Assembly: GCA_050084985.1 (NCBI GenBank)
Contig: JBITNC010000001.1
Coordinates: 21,700,001 to 21,764,000, forward strand
Length of the DNA: 64,000 bases
Origin: Nageia nagi
Taxonomy: Eukaryota; Pinophyta
Direction of reading: 5' to 3'
Shown here: piece after piece, positions 32,281 through 44,660 of the stretch
Position numbering within the stretch: position 1 is the first letter of the stretch
How the letters are laid out: every line of letters starts with the position of its first letter
Notes under the pieces: model-generated
The model's input: only the letters and a program-made list of their open reading frames with translations
What the model was told of the DNA's origin: nothing
Database searches by the model: none
Made by a program: the position numbers and the translations under genes

Positions 32281-32950
32281 ATGGATGATAGTGAATATGA
32301 TCAAGATGAACAACAAGGAGGAATTATTCAACCTTGGGAGGGTTGGTTTAGGTCCTTTTAATGTTTCAAGAGATAAAGACGAGCTAAGAAAACATATAAA
32401 AATCTTACTTGTATTTCTTAGGGATTTTTCAAGCATTCTAGTAGAGGAATATCTACATAATTTCAACATTTTTATGATATAGTTAGAGTATAAGATGAAT
32501 ATGTAGTAGTTCATACTTTTGTTCAAACCTTTACTAAAGGATCACTACAATAATACAACTTGTTTCCCTTAAGGTGCATTCAAAGTTGTGATATTTTAGT
32601 CAAATCATTCTTAGGGAGATTTAAGAGCAAGTTTAATGGAACAAAAATAGTTAATGAATTATTTCTTATGAAGAAGCATGAAAATGAATTAGTTTTTCAA
32701 TTTATGGATATATCAACAAACTATATAAGAGAATAACACAAGAAATTAGACCTATTGATTCTATGAAAAAGTGCTTCTTTATGAATGCTTTGAAACTTAA
32801 ATTATCTTATGGAGTTAAGTATTGTATTCCAAAAAAAATTTATGACATTGTACTTGAAGCATTAATGCATTAATAATAGCTTTATGCTTCAAGAAAATGG
32901 AAGAAGTCGAATGAATCTAACCAAAAGAATGAATAAGATGATAATCCTAG
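32281..32950 (+). pseudogene. gag: Ty3/gypsy-type Gag remnant
   Basis: Frame pieces follow the pattern of plant gypsy Gag. They are MDDSEYDQDEQQGG and ELRKHIKILLVFLRDFSS, then VHTFVQTFTKGSL and LVKSFLGRFKSKFNGTK, then LFLMKKHENELVFQF, LKLSYGVKY and YDIVLEALMH, ending in the basic ASRKWKKSNESNQKNE. Several stops and frame changes occur. It begins within a few bases of where the CACTA fragment ends. No primer site or LTR is attached and no zinc finger follows. Confidence 0.6.
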
Positions 32951-35150
32951 AAAAGAAGAGAAGGTTAAAAAGGTTGAGAGTCAATCCAAAAATAAGTAGC
33001 TTATGATCTTAAATGCTCAAAATGATTAAAATATCTGATAAGAGCCTTTAAATTCTTCATTGAAAGATGATGAAAATGTATTTAACATATTCTATGAAGA
33101 AAGTGTAGATAAACGAAAGCATCTTGTGGAAATGACTAAAACCCAAGAAGCTCAAGTTAGGCATGATGATGTTAATAACCATATCCTCTTAGCATCATGT
33201 ATTAGTGATGTATTCCAAATTAAAGATCATGAATTGGAAAGTTATTTTATGGCACAACATATTGTATAAAACCTCCAAAATGAAGAATGCCAACAATTGA
33301 TTGAGCCAAATAAAGAACTATTGATCTCATCACTTCTTTCAAAATATATATTACAAAGATAAAGGGAACATTTTGAAATTTTCCACACAACAAGATGAAG
33401 ATCCTATTTCAAAAGAGAAACAAGAATTTGAAGATGCAAAAATGAGAAATGATAACCGCCCACAAAATGAAAAGTTTGAAATAATATAGTAATCAAATGA
33501 GGAAATAATCAATATATTCCTTTCATAATATCTAGTGCCACATGAAGATGAAGCATCTTATGATAAGATTTTAAAATAAGATCAATTTGATATTCATATT
33601 CAAGATTAGGTCTATGATGAAGATGAATACTCTTGTTATGAAAGTGCCTAAACAACATTGGAGAAAATTAAGTTATCAAAGGTATGTATTGAACATTTTG
33701 TAATACTCAATGTCATGACATCAAGGATTTCCTTATAATAGATCAAGTAGATAAAAAATCAATCATGGAATTCCTAGAAAATGAAGTATGCCCAAGGAAT
33801 GAAAAGATCTCAATGCATTATATTGAGAAACAATCCAAAGGAAAAGCTATAATTGTTGATGTTTCCTGGAAAGATCATAGCAAAGAGTATAAATTTTTGA
33901 AGAGGTTATCACATGAAAAAGATAAACAATTTGAAGAAATTAAATGCCTTATTGAAGATATAATAGTGCTTCTAGGTGATCCAAATAGAGATTTTGCTAT
34001 ACCAATAAATAAATCATATTTAGAAGAGAATGTAAGAAATATGAATGATAAGTCTCATCACAAATATGATGAATATTGGAAAATAGCTTTTAGAAGTTGT
34101 CAGAATGAAGGATTCTATGTTTAAGAGGTTAATAAGGTAATCCAAGAGTGAATACTTTTTAAAGAGTGACCATTTCTTGATCAAACCTATATTGAAAAAT
34201 ATTATTTTCATAATGAGATAAACTACATCAATAACTGTCAAGAGAAACTATAGGAAAGTTTATCTTCAAACATGGTTAAAATTAATGAGGTATGTAACAT
34301 CCCTCTTTATGATCTCTTAGGTGAAAATAATTGTTTATCAAGTTGATGTATGGATGATTGTTATTTTCTTAAAGAAATTGAAATGAACAATATTATGCAT
34401 TAAAGTTAAAGGGGTTTTAAAAATTATCATATGAAAATGATTGATTATAGAGTGCCTTCTTTTGTATGGGATTTAGATGATATTTTTCAAGAACCCAATG
34501 ATAGGAAAACTACTTTAGAACAATGTTTATTAATGCAACTATCTTGTAATGAATTTGGGTATGATTACTTTCTCCTTGTTCCATGGAAGGATGATTCCAA
34601 ACAACCTGAGTATAATAATGGTATTATCACCATAAATCAGGAAGATATTATGGAATTTACTTCTAGTAATCTTGACTGCAAGGTTGATTGGCATAATGTT
34701 ACACATTTAAATAGTTTGGATGTTTTTTTCATAGAAAGTACTATACCATTGTTGACTTATGTATAATGCCATGTCCTTGATTTTTCATAGATAGAACCTT
34801 GGTATGATATTATCAGTCATTCACAATTTGAATATAAATGGTTGGAAAGTTTTGATATGTTTGTCTATGTTGAAAATGTTTATTTTATTCAATCAGAAAG
34901 AAGAAATAATATATCCATAAAGATTGATTTAAATGATTGGTGGAATAAACCAAGATTTGGGATATTGGAACAAATTTTATTTTTATTTTTCTTGTGTTCT
35001 TGTTTTTATTGTTATTGTGTTCAAGTTGATGATAGTTTTCTTTGCAAATACTATACCATTTTATTCACTCTTGTACAAATGGTTTATCTTTATTATTGCA
35101 TATATCAAGTTGTCCAAAATAAGGAGTTAGATTATTCTAAAAAATAGACT
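32951..35150 (+). pseudogene. Unrecognised decayed coding region following the Gag remnant
   Basis: Coding-like pieces occur at 33060-33269 (NVFNIFYEESVDKRKHLVEM, NHILLASCISDVFQIK), 33765-34124 (ENEVCPRNEKISMHYIEKQS, KGKAIIVDVSWKDHSKEYKF), 34431-34766 (YRVPSFVWDLDDIFQEPND, EFGYDYFLLVPWKDDSKQPE) and 34842-35147. The last begins hydrophilic and then becomes strongly hydrophobic (LFLFFLCSCFYCYCVQVDD), which may be a membrane segment or a frame artefact. Composition is acidic overall. I cannot assign a family; no protease, RT or integrase motif is visible. It may be the long C-terminal extension of a non-autonomous gag polyprotein. Confidence 0.4.
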
Positions 35151-36790
35151 AATTTTGATCTTATCTATGTCTCAATTAATTATGTGTGGTTGATGAAACC
35201 CATTAATTATGATTAAGAATTACATTATTAATAGGGGAATAAAATATTCATTCTAATTCTAGACAATGTTGAAGGAAGATCCAACACATTCTCACTTAAA
35301 GAATTTTGTTTGAGCATTGGTCACTCTTATATTTTATTGATAAGTTGAGTGAAAGTTATTTGGCCATTATATTATTCATATAGCCTTTGCTAATATAAAA
35401 GCTTAAAAATTGTGAAGCTCAAAATTCATCAATTAAATGGTAAGGCTAGGCGTAATCAACACCAAGGCTATAGACAATTGTTGGTAGTGAGGCACCCTTA
35501 GTGATTGGTGACATGTCCCTCATGATACTATCCACTCAAGATGTAGATACTTGTTAGTTATGGGTCATCCTTAGAGACCTTTGTATGCTTGCGGTTGATC
35601 TACTTTTAAAATATTAAATCTTCAACAAGGTTGATTTCAAGAAAGGACATAATGATTAATAAACTTAATTGTACACACATTGATCAACCTAAAGAAAGTT
35701 TTAGAATTGATATGGTATTTATTGCCTTAATTTTAATATTGACATGTTATTTACATATTATTTACTTGCCATCTCATTTTTTGTAAAAGAGTACATGAGT
35801 GATACAAAAATTGCTTTAAAAATTTTCATCAACTTTTATTAAGGGTTTTCAATTTATTCTTTTTAAACTAGAGAATATTAGGATCTTTGGCTAAAGTAAA
35901 CTTAATCCATACCCAAATATAATATCCTTTTATTTTATTAGTTAAAAATTAATTTTACTTTTACTTCATCTTGCATTGATTTCATGCATGTATGTTTGAT
36001 CGAAACCTAGAGTTTACCCTTCATGGATTTAATTGTACTCGATCTCCATGGTAAAAATTGTTGAACATTATATCTTTTCAAGTTGGTAAAAGGAGAAATT
36101 TTTAATGCTTTGATCATATATAATAGATAAAGTATTTTTTATACTTGATATGTATTTATACCTTTGTGCTTGATGTGTTTGATCATCCTCCAAAGTTTCC
36201 CAAATGAGCATGCCTAATAAGGTCATATTTGGTTCTTGCCTTGGGAAATATGCAAATCATAATGTGATAAAAATATGATCAATATTTTATGAGTTTTATT
36301 ATATTATATTAAATTAATTTGCATCATGAACCCAAAAACTTTTACAGTTCATCAAACATAGCTCCCAAAGTCTAGATATTAAAGTTTCAAGTTTAATTGA
36401 ATTTAATGAATTTGATTAAATTATTAATTTGTAAGGTTTCAAGTGAGATTTTGGTAAGTAGGAATGATAAAAAATGTGTAGTATAGCCATTCATTAGAAA
36501 TATATTGATATCAAGGAAATCATAAAATTGATAGTTAGAAAAATAGAGCTCATATGCAAAAGTTATGTGTCAAGTCATTCATCGATCTCCATTTACCATT
36601 TTAATTAATCTTTGGAAAAATCTCTTTGAGAATAGGATTGAACTTAAAATGAATTTTTCTTAATCAATTAGTGAGAAAAAATTTCATATGACCACTCATT
36701 TTGATTTACATGAGGTAAAGAATGCTTTAGAATTTGTTTCATAAAAAAAAAGACCCCAAACAAGGAAGTTGCAGTATTAATTTGGTCATG
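35151..36790. other. Non-coding stretch
   Basis: AT-rich, no gene, RNA or repeat array recognised. Confidence 0.5.
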
Positions 36791-37870
36791 AATTTAAAAT
36801 GAGCTAATTTAGTCTATTTTTATTTGGTTGGATCAATTTCATTGTTAACATTTTCATTGATCATTTTGATTTGATTAACTAATTTTATGAAGTCCACTTT
36901 TTAGTTGCTCGAATAAAGTTGATTGTTAACATTCTCATCACTAATTTTGATCTGACTAACTAATTTCATGAAGTCTAATTTTAGTTGGTCGAATCAAGTT
37001 TATCATTACCATTGTCATCAATTATTTCGATCTAACTAACTAATTTTATGAATTCTAATTTTAGTTGGTGAGATTAAGTTGATTATTAATATTATCATTA
37101 ATTATCTCAATTAGAGTAATTAATTTCATGAATTTGACTTTTTAGTTGGTTAGATTGAGTTGACAAACAATTGAATTTTAATTAGTCGAATCGATTTGAT
37201 CAATAAAAAATGTTTTTCACCATTCAGTTTGATCCAACTAAATAATTTTATAAATCCCCTTTTCAATTGGTTGGATTGAGTTGACTATTAATAGAATTTC
37301 AATTGGTTGGATCAAGTTGATCAATAATGAAAGTTTTTCATAAGTCATTTCAATTTGATTAAATAATTTTATGAAGTACAATTTTTAAATTAGTTAGATC
37401 TAGTTCAATGATAACAAAGTTTTAGTTAGCCATATCTAGTTGACTAATAACAAAATTTCATTTGGTTGGACTAGTTGATTGACAAAAAAATTTTAGCTGG
37501 TAAGGATTAGTTAACCATTAACAAAATTTTAGTTGATCAAATCAAGTTGATCAATAACAAAAGTTTTTCACAAGTCATTTCAAATTGACTAACTAATTTT
37601 ATGAAGTCCACTTTTTAATTAGTTGGATCCTATTGATTGATAACAAAATTTTGATTGGTCAGATCAAGTTGACTAATAATAAAATTTTAGTTGGTTGAAC
37701 TGAGTGGACTATTAACAAAATTTTAATTAGTCAGATCAAGTTAGTTGATAATAACATTTTAGTTGGTTGGATTGAGTTGACTATTAACAAAATTTTAGTT
37801 TATCAAATCAAGTTGGTTGATAATAACATTTTAGTTTGTCAGATTGAGCTGACTGTTAACAAAATTTCTA
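36791..37870. repeat. Degenerate minisatellite, 110-bp units grading into 45-bp units
   Basis: The left part (36830-37160) repeats AACTAATTTTATGAAGTC, TTTTAGTTGG and ATCAAGTTGAT about three times. The right part (37380-37870) repeats a shorter unit close to ACAAAATTTTAGTTGGT followed by CAGATCAAGTTGACTAAT about ten times. Copies differ from each other by 15-25 percent by eye. Confidence 0.8.
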
Positions 37871-38440
37871 CCACCATATGTCTCTTCATATTCATGACAT
37901 GTACCCATATGTACCCTAAGATGCCTATAAATAAGAGATGAACCCTCAACAATCTATAAGGAGGTCAGATAAAAGATAATGATGACTATAATTTGGAGTT
38001 AAAAATTTTTTAAGGGAAGTGTTACTAGTTTATTTTCACTTAACTGGATTGAGGATGATGATGATGATATTCATGTTTATTGGTTCTCAGTTGGTTAGCT
38101 TGAGAACAATGATGATGATGGTATTAGTGATGATAATGATAATAACAATTAGAATTTAGAGTTATAAAATTTTAAATCAAATTGTTATTTTTAGTTAATC
38201 AAGTCAAGTTCATTGATAAAGTTTTAGTCAATCGAGTCAAGTTCATTGATAACAACTTTTTAGTTCATAAGATCGAGTTGGTCAATAATAAATTTTCAAT
38301 TGGTCAATTTCAATTCAATATTAATGAATTTTTAGTTTTTTGGTTTGAATATGATGATAAAAGATAAAAATAAACTATTTTAACAACCATATCGATCCAA
38401 CCTTAATTAAGTTTGATGGAGCCCAAGAAGGATAGGACTT
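37871..38440. other. Spacer with GAT-rich runs and a last minisatellite patch
   Basis: Contains (GAT)n-like runs near 38053-38068 and 38110-38145 and further TTTTAGTCAATCGAGTCAAG units at 38170-38340. No gene. Confidence 0.6.
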
Positions 38441-38840
38441 CAAATAGTGATAACTCTTACATCTAGATTCTATTTTTTAAATCATTTGAAGCATTGAAAA
38501 TAATAAAAGGAAAAGTTTTATATAAAAACAATATATTTTGAGATGCTAAAAATGAAGGTAGAAGGTCATCATAAAAAAATCATATCTTTCTCATCCAATC
38601 TTTACTTCTCTCATTATTTGAACCGTTGGAAAGGGGAAAAGAAGTGCTATAACATAAAATCATGAGATATTATTTTTATTCTCATAATACATAAGAAATT
38701 TTAGCAAAACATTTATGTACCCTAAAAGAGGATCATCCATGAAGGCTATCTTCAAATAGCCATATATTTCAAACTTGAACTTCATTTCTTTCATCATTTG
38801 AACTATTGGAAAGGGTTAGAAGAGATATTTCTATTTCATG
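38441..38840. repeat. About 150-bp repeat, three diverged copies
   Basis: The phrase CTCATTATTTGAACCGTTGG followed by AAAGGGGAAAAG recurs in altered form at about 38470, 38612 and 38792. Confidence 0.6.
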
Positions 38841-39139
38841 TTAAAGCATACATTATATTGTATATTTTACCTAAAATATTTGTACACTTCACCCATGGAA
38901 GTACACCATATTGGAAAGGGGAGTATTATTTTGATATCATTTTAGTTTCATTTTCATTTAAAAGTCTCCATATAGTTTCTAATACTTTCTTTATATGCTC
39001 AGAATGAAAATATATGTAGAAAAAATGAAGATGAATATGCTTGCAATCTATGGAATAGGACCAATCAAAGATAAAATATGGATGCAATATTTCAAGAAGA
39101 AATGAATGCCAAGGAACAATCAAGCAATTTCATCCAATT

Positions 39140-39597
39140 CAAAGCATACTAGGAGCTCGAATTAGATTCAAATTTCAATCACAAAAAAGAAGATAGTTAG
39201 TGAAAGGGTCAACATGACACATGGTGATTTTAGGAGTTTTCAAATTATTTGTAGGAAAATTTAGTTTTATTATAATATATTTTAGATTAATTTTGGAGTG
39301 ACACTTGGCATGAGAAGTTCAAGGATCATGGCATGGGTCATAGGTAGTTAAGAGAACTAAAGAGTTAAGGTAAATGAATTTTTATCTTGTAACCTTCCAA
39401 TAACTCTATAAATTGGGAGAGATGCTTCCTTTTAAACTATCTTTCAATGTTGCAAGAAATTATTATATGTTTAAAGATTGAATATTAATAGGAATACTTG
39501 ATTGATCTTATATTATAATTTTGTTGATATTACTTTTATATGAATGCTTTGCTTACCAATGAATCAATAAACTAGTATTACATGTGATTGTAATATC
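39140..39597 (+). mobile_element. LTR-like end fragment
   Basis: A TATA-like box (CTCTATAAATTGGGAGAGATG, about 39410-39430) is followed by a 170-bp region ending near ATTAATTTTGCA at 39614, with the shape of an LTR R-U5. It abuts the truncated integrase at about 39598. No partner LTR or primer site is seen; a solo-LTR remnant is the best guess. Confidence 0.3.
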
Positions 39598-40010
39598 CTT
39601 TTATTAATTTTGCATAGCTTTTGGCCATCTTGTAAAATAATCTATTGAAATCAACATAAACTTATGGCCCATTGAATAATTAGGATTTATAAAACCAATT
39701 AAGTCTAGACCCCATTGTTGGAAAGGTTCCTCAACCACCATAGGTTTAAGAGGCATAGCTACTTACCTTCTTTTTTCCACAAATATACTACATTTATTGC
39801 ACTCTTAGGTAAAAATGAATGAATCTTGAAATATGGTAAGCCAATAGTACCTAACTTGTAATACTTTTGCTATAGTAGTTGGTCCACTATAATGTCTTCT
39901 AGAGAATCCATACTGAAATTCATGTAATATTCTTCAAGCTTCATCATAAGTTACACATCTTAATAGGGTTTGATCAAATGGTTTTCTATAAAGATGATCA
40001 TCTATCAATA
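39598..40010 (-). pseudogene. Integrase N-terminal part, truncated
   Basis: The minus strand gives HYSGPTTIAKVLQVRYYW, ECNKCSIF (HHCC zinc region), PLKPMVVEEPFQQWGLDLIG with the first catalytic Asp, then SIDYFTRWPKAMQ, after which homology ends at about 39598. The remaining two catalytic acidic residues are absent from the window. Confidence 0.75.
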
Positions 40011-40168
40011 TAAATTTTAAATATTATAGCCTAAATCTCCTTCATTGAAACCTATCTAGATATTCAAAATATTTACCACTATGAAAATAAATAAATAAAT
40101 TATTTTATCCAATCACTTTCTTCATTAAGATTATGTTCATCCTCTATGATAGTAATTATGTGTGAGGC

Positions 40169-40774
40169 TTATACTATATTTTCACAAAGAGCTCTACCTC
40201 TAACAAACCTAGTTTGTTTAATTTCTACATCATATTCCATTATCTTAGTAATCCAACTAGCTTTTCTTTCACCCAATTCTCCTTGTATGACATAATTACT
40301 CACATCAAGATGAATAGTATATATAAGGTTCTTGTTGTGGAACACATAATGCTTAAATTTTTTAGGTCCTTTCATTATGAAAAATACTTATTTTTCAATG
40401 AATGAATATCTTTTATAATGTTGGTGTAGTGTTTAATTCTAAAAATAAATCAAATATTCTTCTTTCTTATCATCTTTTTGTGCTAAAATTATAGCAATGC
40501 TTTTCTTTACTCCATATGGATACATAATGAAATCTTTTGAAAAATTAGAATTTTTTAAAATATGAGCTTCTATTATGGCCTTTTTAATGTCTTGAAAAGT
40601 TTGATTTAATTCTTTTGACCAAGAACATACAATATTTTTCTTCAACATTGCATTAATTAGAGATACAATTTCTAAAAAATCATTGACCAATTTTCTAACA
40701 AAATTGATTTGACCAAGGAAGGATTGTAAAGCCTTCTTGTTGGAAGGGAGTGGTAATGCTTTAATAGCTTTCAT
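40169..40774 (-). pseudogene. RT connection and RNase H (canonical)
   Basis: Frames 40774-40439 and 40375-40169 give LPLPSNKKALQSFLGQINFV (RT thumb), CSWSKELNQTFQDIKKAI, NSNFSKDFIMYPYGVKKSIA with AIILAQKDD (RNase H start), then FKHYVFHNKNLIYTIHLDVS and ERKASWITKIMEYDVEIKQT. This is the standard Ty3/gypsy RNase H directly after RT. Confidence 0.78.
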
Positions 40775-40779
40775 TATAT

Positions 40780-41490
40780 TTAAATAAATTATAAATCCCT
40801 TTTCTTAGAAAATATATACAAGACTTTTCCTTGGTTAACCATGAAATAGACTTTTGGGATTCATTGAAATCCCAAACTCTACACATTTTTCAAACACTTG
40901 TCTAAGATATTGTAAGTGATCTTCTCTACTCTTGGAAAATACTATGATATCATTTACATGGACTAGAATAATCTTGTTTATTAGATCACCAAATGAATGG
41001 TCCATGGCTCTTTGAAAAGTAGCTCCTACATTAAAAAGGCCAAAGGGCATTCATTGAAAAGAAACATCCTTCATTTGGTTGTGAACATAGTTTTGTACTA
41101 GTCCTCATGTTTTACCCATATATAGTTGAATCCTAAGTAGCCATCAATCATTGAAAACTAGTAAGCTCTAGCTATTGTTTGCAAGATTTGTTCTAGGGGA
41201 GGAATAGGATAATTATCTTTGAGAGACACTTGGTTCAAATTTTTAAAATCCACACATAATTTGATCTCTCCACTCTTCTTTCTAACTAGAATTAGATTTG
41301 TAACCCAAGAAGAATGCTTGATAGGATAAATAATTTTTGAATCAAGTAGTTTAATCAATTTCTACTTCATTACTTCTTCTATTTTTGGATTTATTGGCCT
41401 TTGTTTTTGCCTATATGGTTTAGCCTCTTGTTCAAGCTTAATGGTGTGCTGGATGATATTTTTGTCATATGTCTTTAGATCATCATAAAT
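40780..41490 (-). pseudogene. Reverse transcriptase of the Tat-type element
   Basis: Frames 41358-41158 and 41050-40835 show IKLLDSKIIYPIKHSSWVTN, VRKKSGEIKLCVDFKNLNQ, KDNYPIPPLEQIL, then MPFGLFNVGATFQRAMD and the catalytic box as HVND (normally YVDD) at about 40955-40970, followed by IIVFSKSREDHLQYLRQVFE. One catalytic Asp has become Asn. The intervening palm segment is present but frameshifted. Confidence 0.82.
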
Positions 41491-41879
41491 CTAAGAAATT
41501 GCTTTTGAAAATTGATGATAAATCTAAAACATGATTGTATTTTATTCATCAAAACACTCTGATCCAACCTTTATATATTTCTTAGGTTCTAGTTTTAGTT
41601 CAATATTGCACTCTTTCTAAATGGATAAAGATTTGGCTTTTTGAACATCCTTTGAATCAAATAGTATTTCAAATGAAAGTAAAGCTTTTGGTATGGTATT
41701 ATTTATGAGCTAAATTACATTTGAATCTTGGAAGAAGTTAGGTAAATCTTGAATACTAAAGGTATGAGCTACTACTTCATCTAATAGGAAATTCATAATA
41801 TGCTCATTAGAGTTGAATACTTAGAATATATTTACAGCATCATTGATGGCCTACATTGAACTTTGACTCTAAAGCTTCC

Positions 41880-42465
41880 CTTTTTGTAATGAATGGGGTT
41901 ATAATGCACTCCTCTACTAGCAAGTGTATTAGCCACTTAATTATACCTACTAGGATTAGATATAAAATTGATAGCTAAGAATGACTCCAATAAAGCCCAC
42001 ACTCTATTCCTATATGTCTTTAGATTGTGATGCTTTGCACTAATCTAGTTTCTAACTTATTTTATGATTAGTTCAAAATCACCATGCATAATTAGACATC
42101 TAATACCCATATTAATTACTTTCGATAACTTTAAATAAAGGGATTTATATTCAACAACATTTTTTTATGCAAATCCATGTGAATATGAATGTGAATTTCC
42201 TCATATGTCCCTATGATGATTTAAATAGAACACCATCTCCACATCCATGTTTACATCTAGCTCCATCAAAGTACATTGTCCATAATTCATGCTCCCTTTC
42301 AATTGTGATTGATATTGGTTGCATATTTTCGTGTAAATAATAGTTTCCCATGCCTACATCTGTGAATTCATAATTTAGGTCATTTGTTGAAATAACATCA
42401 GTTGTTAGTAGTGTTTTCCTAAGTGTATCCCTTTCAAACACTTCTACAGGTTCATAGCTATTCAT
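41880..42465 (-). pseudogene. Archaeal-type RNase H located upstream of RT
   Basis: The frame 42465-42211 ends ELWTMYFDGARCKHGCGDGV, the start of an RNase H fold with its first Asp. In the next frames follow NVAEYKSLYL (Glu), LIMHGDFELIIK (Asp), AKHHNLKTYRNRVWALLESF and VANTLASRG (fourth Asp position now Asn). This is the second, archaeal-type RNase H that marks the Tat branch. Here it lies between protease and RT in the direction of transcription. Confidence 0.75.
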
Positions 42466-42559
42466 ACAATTATGTTCTATGATCTTCTTGAGATGAACAC
42501 TTTTGGTACCTTCATTTAGAATCTTTACTTCTTTATTTTGGAAGGGAAGTAGAATGTGT

Positions 42560-42840
42560 ATAATCTAACGCTAGGTATCATTCTAATTTAGTAGTAAATT
42601 CTCTAGATAAATAGATCTCAAACAAAGGTGGAAGATAAAGAATAATAATATCTTGAATAACACAAATATCAAGGAATGAATTAAGAGTTATTGTAACTCC
42701 TTTAACACTACCAATAACATATATAGAAGAAGAATCTAATTTTATGACACCATCAATGCACTTGGTGATATATAAATTTATTTCATTTGCAATAGCTTTG
42801 AGAAAAATAGAAAGGTGGGGGTCTTCTTATATCTATAGGA
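42560..42840 (-). pseudogene. Aspartic protease remnant
   Basis: The minus strand reads DGVIKLDSSSIYVIGSVKGV, TITLNSFLDICVIQDIIIL and LPPLFEIYLSREFTTK, which resembles the C-terminal half of Tat-type proteases. The DSG/DTG active-site part is not clear. Confidence 0.55.
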
Positions 42841-43049
42841 GCTGGAGGGACATCATTAGATATTTCCAAGGCAACATTTCTCTCATTTACACTTTTCTTA
42901 CTATTCTTTAATTTCAAAGCTTATTGCAAAATATTCATTTGACTTGGAATCTTTAATGCATCAAACATGGTCATTTTAGAGGGAGTTTTCTTCAATTCTT
43001 CCATAATGCTATATGGAGCATATGGGAAAAGCTTACTTGTTTCTACTAG

Positions 43050-44660
43050 TTGATGTGTTTTAAATTATTGAGTAGCCTTTTCCTTGTGATGATATATAAT
43101 GAAAGGATATCTTCATGTATTAGGCCTCTCTTTCTTCAAGACTTCTTTTCTAGTCATGGCGAGATTTCCTTTTAAAGGGGCAGTATTACTCTAATTCTAA
43201 GAAACATGATCTAGATGTGCAAGAAATTGATTTTATTGATTCTATGGTTGGGCTAAAGGAGCCTTAGCTCTTTTGGGATCAGGATACACTAGAATGGGTT
43301 GTTGATTTTGTTGAGTGATTTGGGGTTCTTGCAAGGTTGTTGAAGAAGATGCTCTAGTTTGAACATAGTTGGCTTATTCTCCAACATGTTCTAGAAGCCA
43401 AAACTTGAACATGGTGAGATTAGTAGAGGATGTAATGAAAGTTCCATCATTTGGTTTGAATGCAAACCCAAGTACTAGTGTTGATAGATTGCACATGAGT
43501 TTGGGTAATGAGGAGATAAACATGGAGGACATCATTCTATAATACCCAAAGCATCACTCTCTACAAAACTTGCCATAACAATATTATCAATTACTTTAGG
43601 GATGTTAGGTTGTTATGCTTGATTACTCTTAGGTTAAATATAGGTTGATACTAATTATCATATCTTCTATAATTGAAACCTTGATTATGTGTTTTCTTTC
43701 AAAGTGACCTTATTGGCTAGATTCCTAATACTTATCTTTAACTACCTTATTCTTTTCTACTCTTGATATTTAGAATCAACACTTATACTAGTAGATGCAA
43801 TAGTAGATAGCGCTGGTATTTGATTTTAGACAATAGGATTAGAAGGAGGTGGTAAGGCTAACACTCTAGGATGAACAATTTGAAGAACTTATTTAGGGGG
43901 TAAATTAGGATATAAAGGCATAATGGTTCTTGGTTGCATTTTTCAAGAGGATACCAAAGTATGTTTAGAGGTTTTAGCTATATGGTAAATATTTGGGAAG
44001 TATCTCCTGACATAACAATAAGCATATTAAGATCCAAGAGAAAGCATTTCCTATAATATACTAGAGCTTGTGCATTTGTTGGTCTAATCCTTATTGGAAT
44101 AGATTTTCATATTTTCTCAAATCTAATGTTAAAATCATCAATAGACTCATGAGATGTCTTTTGATACATGCTATAAGGCTCAAGAAGGTACTATCATCAC
44201 TATCTATAGTAAATATTTTGATTAAATCCTAAAATAACTCTCCTCATGTATTTATAAACTAAGGGGTAAGAATTCTAAACCATTCAGTAGCTTAGCCTTA
44301 AAAAGAGTGTGATAACAATTTAGTCATCATTTTTCATTAGTAATATCAAATTTTGAAGCCAATAGATAGATATTTTGATAATGTTCATATGGTGTTTTAC
44401 CAGATCCATCATATTTGGGAAAACTTTGAAAGCTACTTGAGGAATAACTAGTGAATTAGCAACGACTACCAAAGGATGGACATTATTCCAAGAAAGAAAT
44501 TAGTAAGTTGAGCCATGTTTGAAGTAGTTGTATTAGATGAAGGATTTTTCATGATAGAATCAAATATGATTGATAATGGGATAGCTCTTAAGGGAATTTT
44601 AGGAGTAGGTAACACTAGTATTTGGGTCAAATCTAGGAAATCTTTCACCTAGTTCTCCTA
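43050..44660 (-). pseudogene. gag: Gag remnant of the Tat-type element
   Basis: Pieces in several frames read NMAQLTNFFLGI, FPKYDGSGKTPYEHYQNIYL, LASKFDITNE, SHESIDDFNIRFEKI and TNAQALVYYRKCFLLDLN. These are typical of the Gag core. The downstream part, about 43100-43900, is Gln/Pro/Asn-rich coding remnant leading to protease. Confidence 0.6.
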
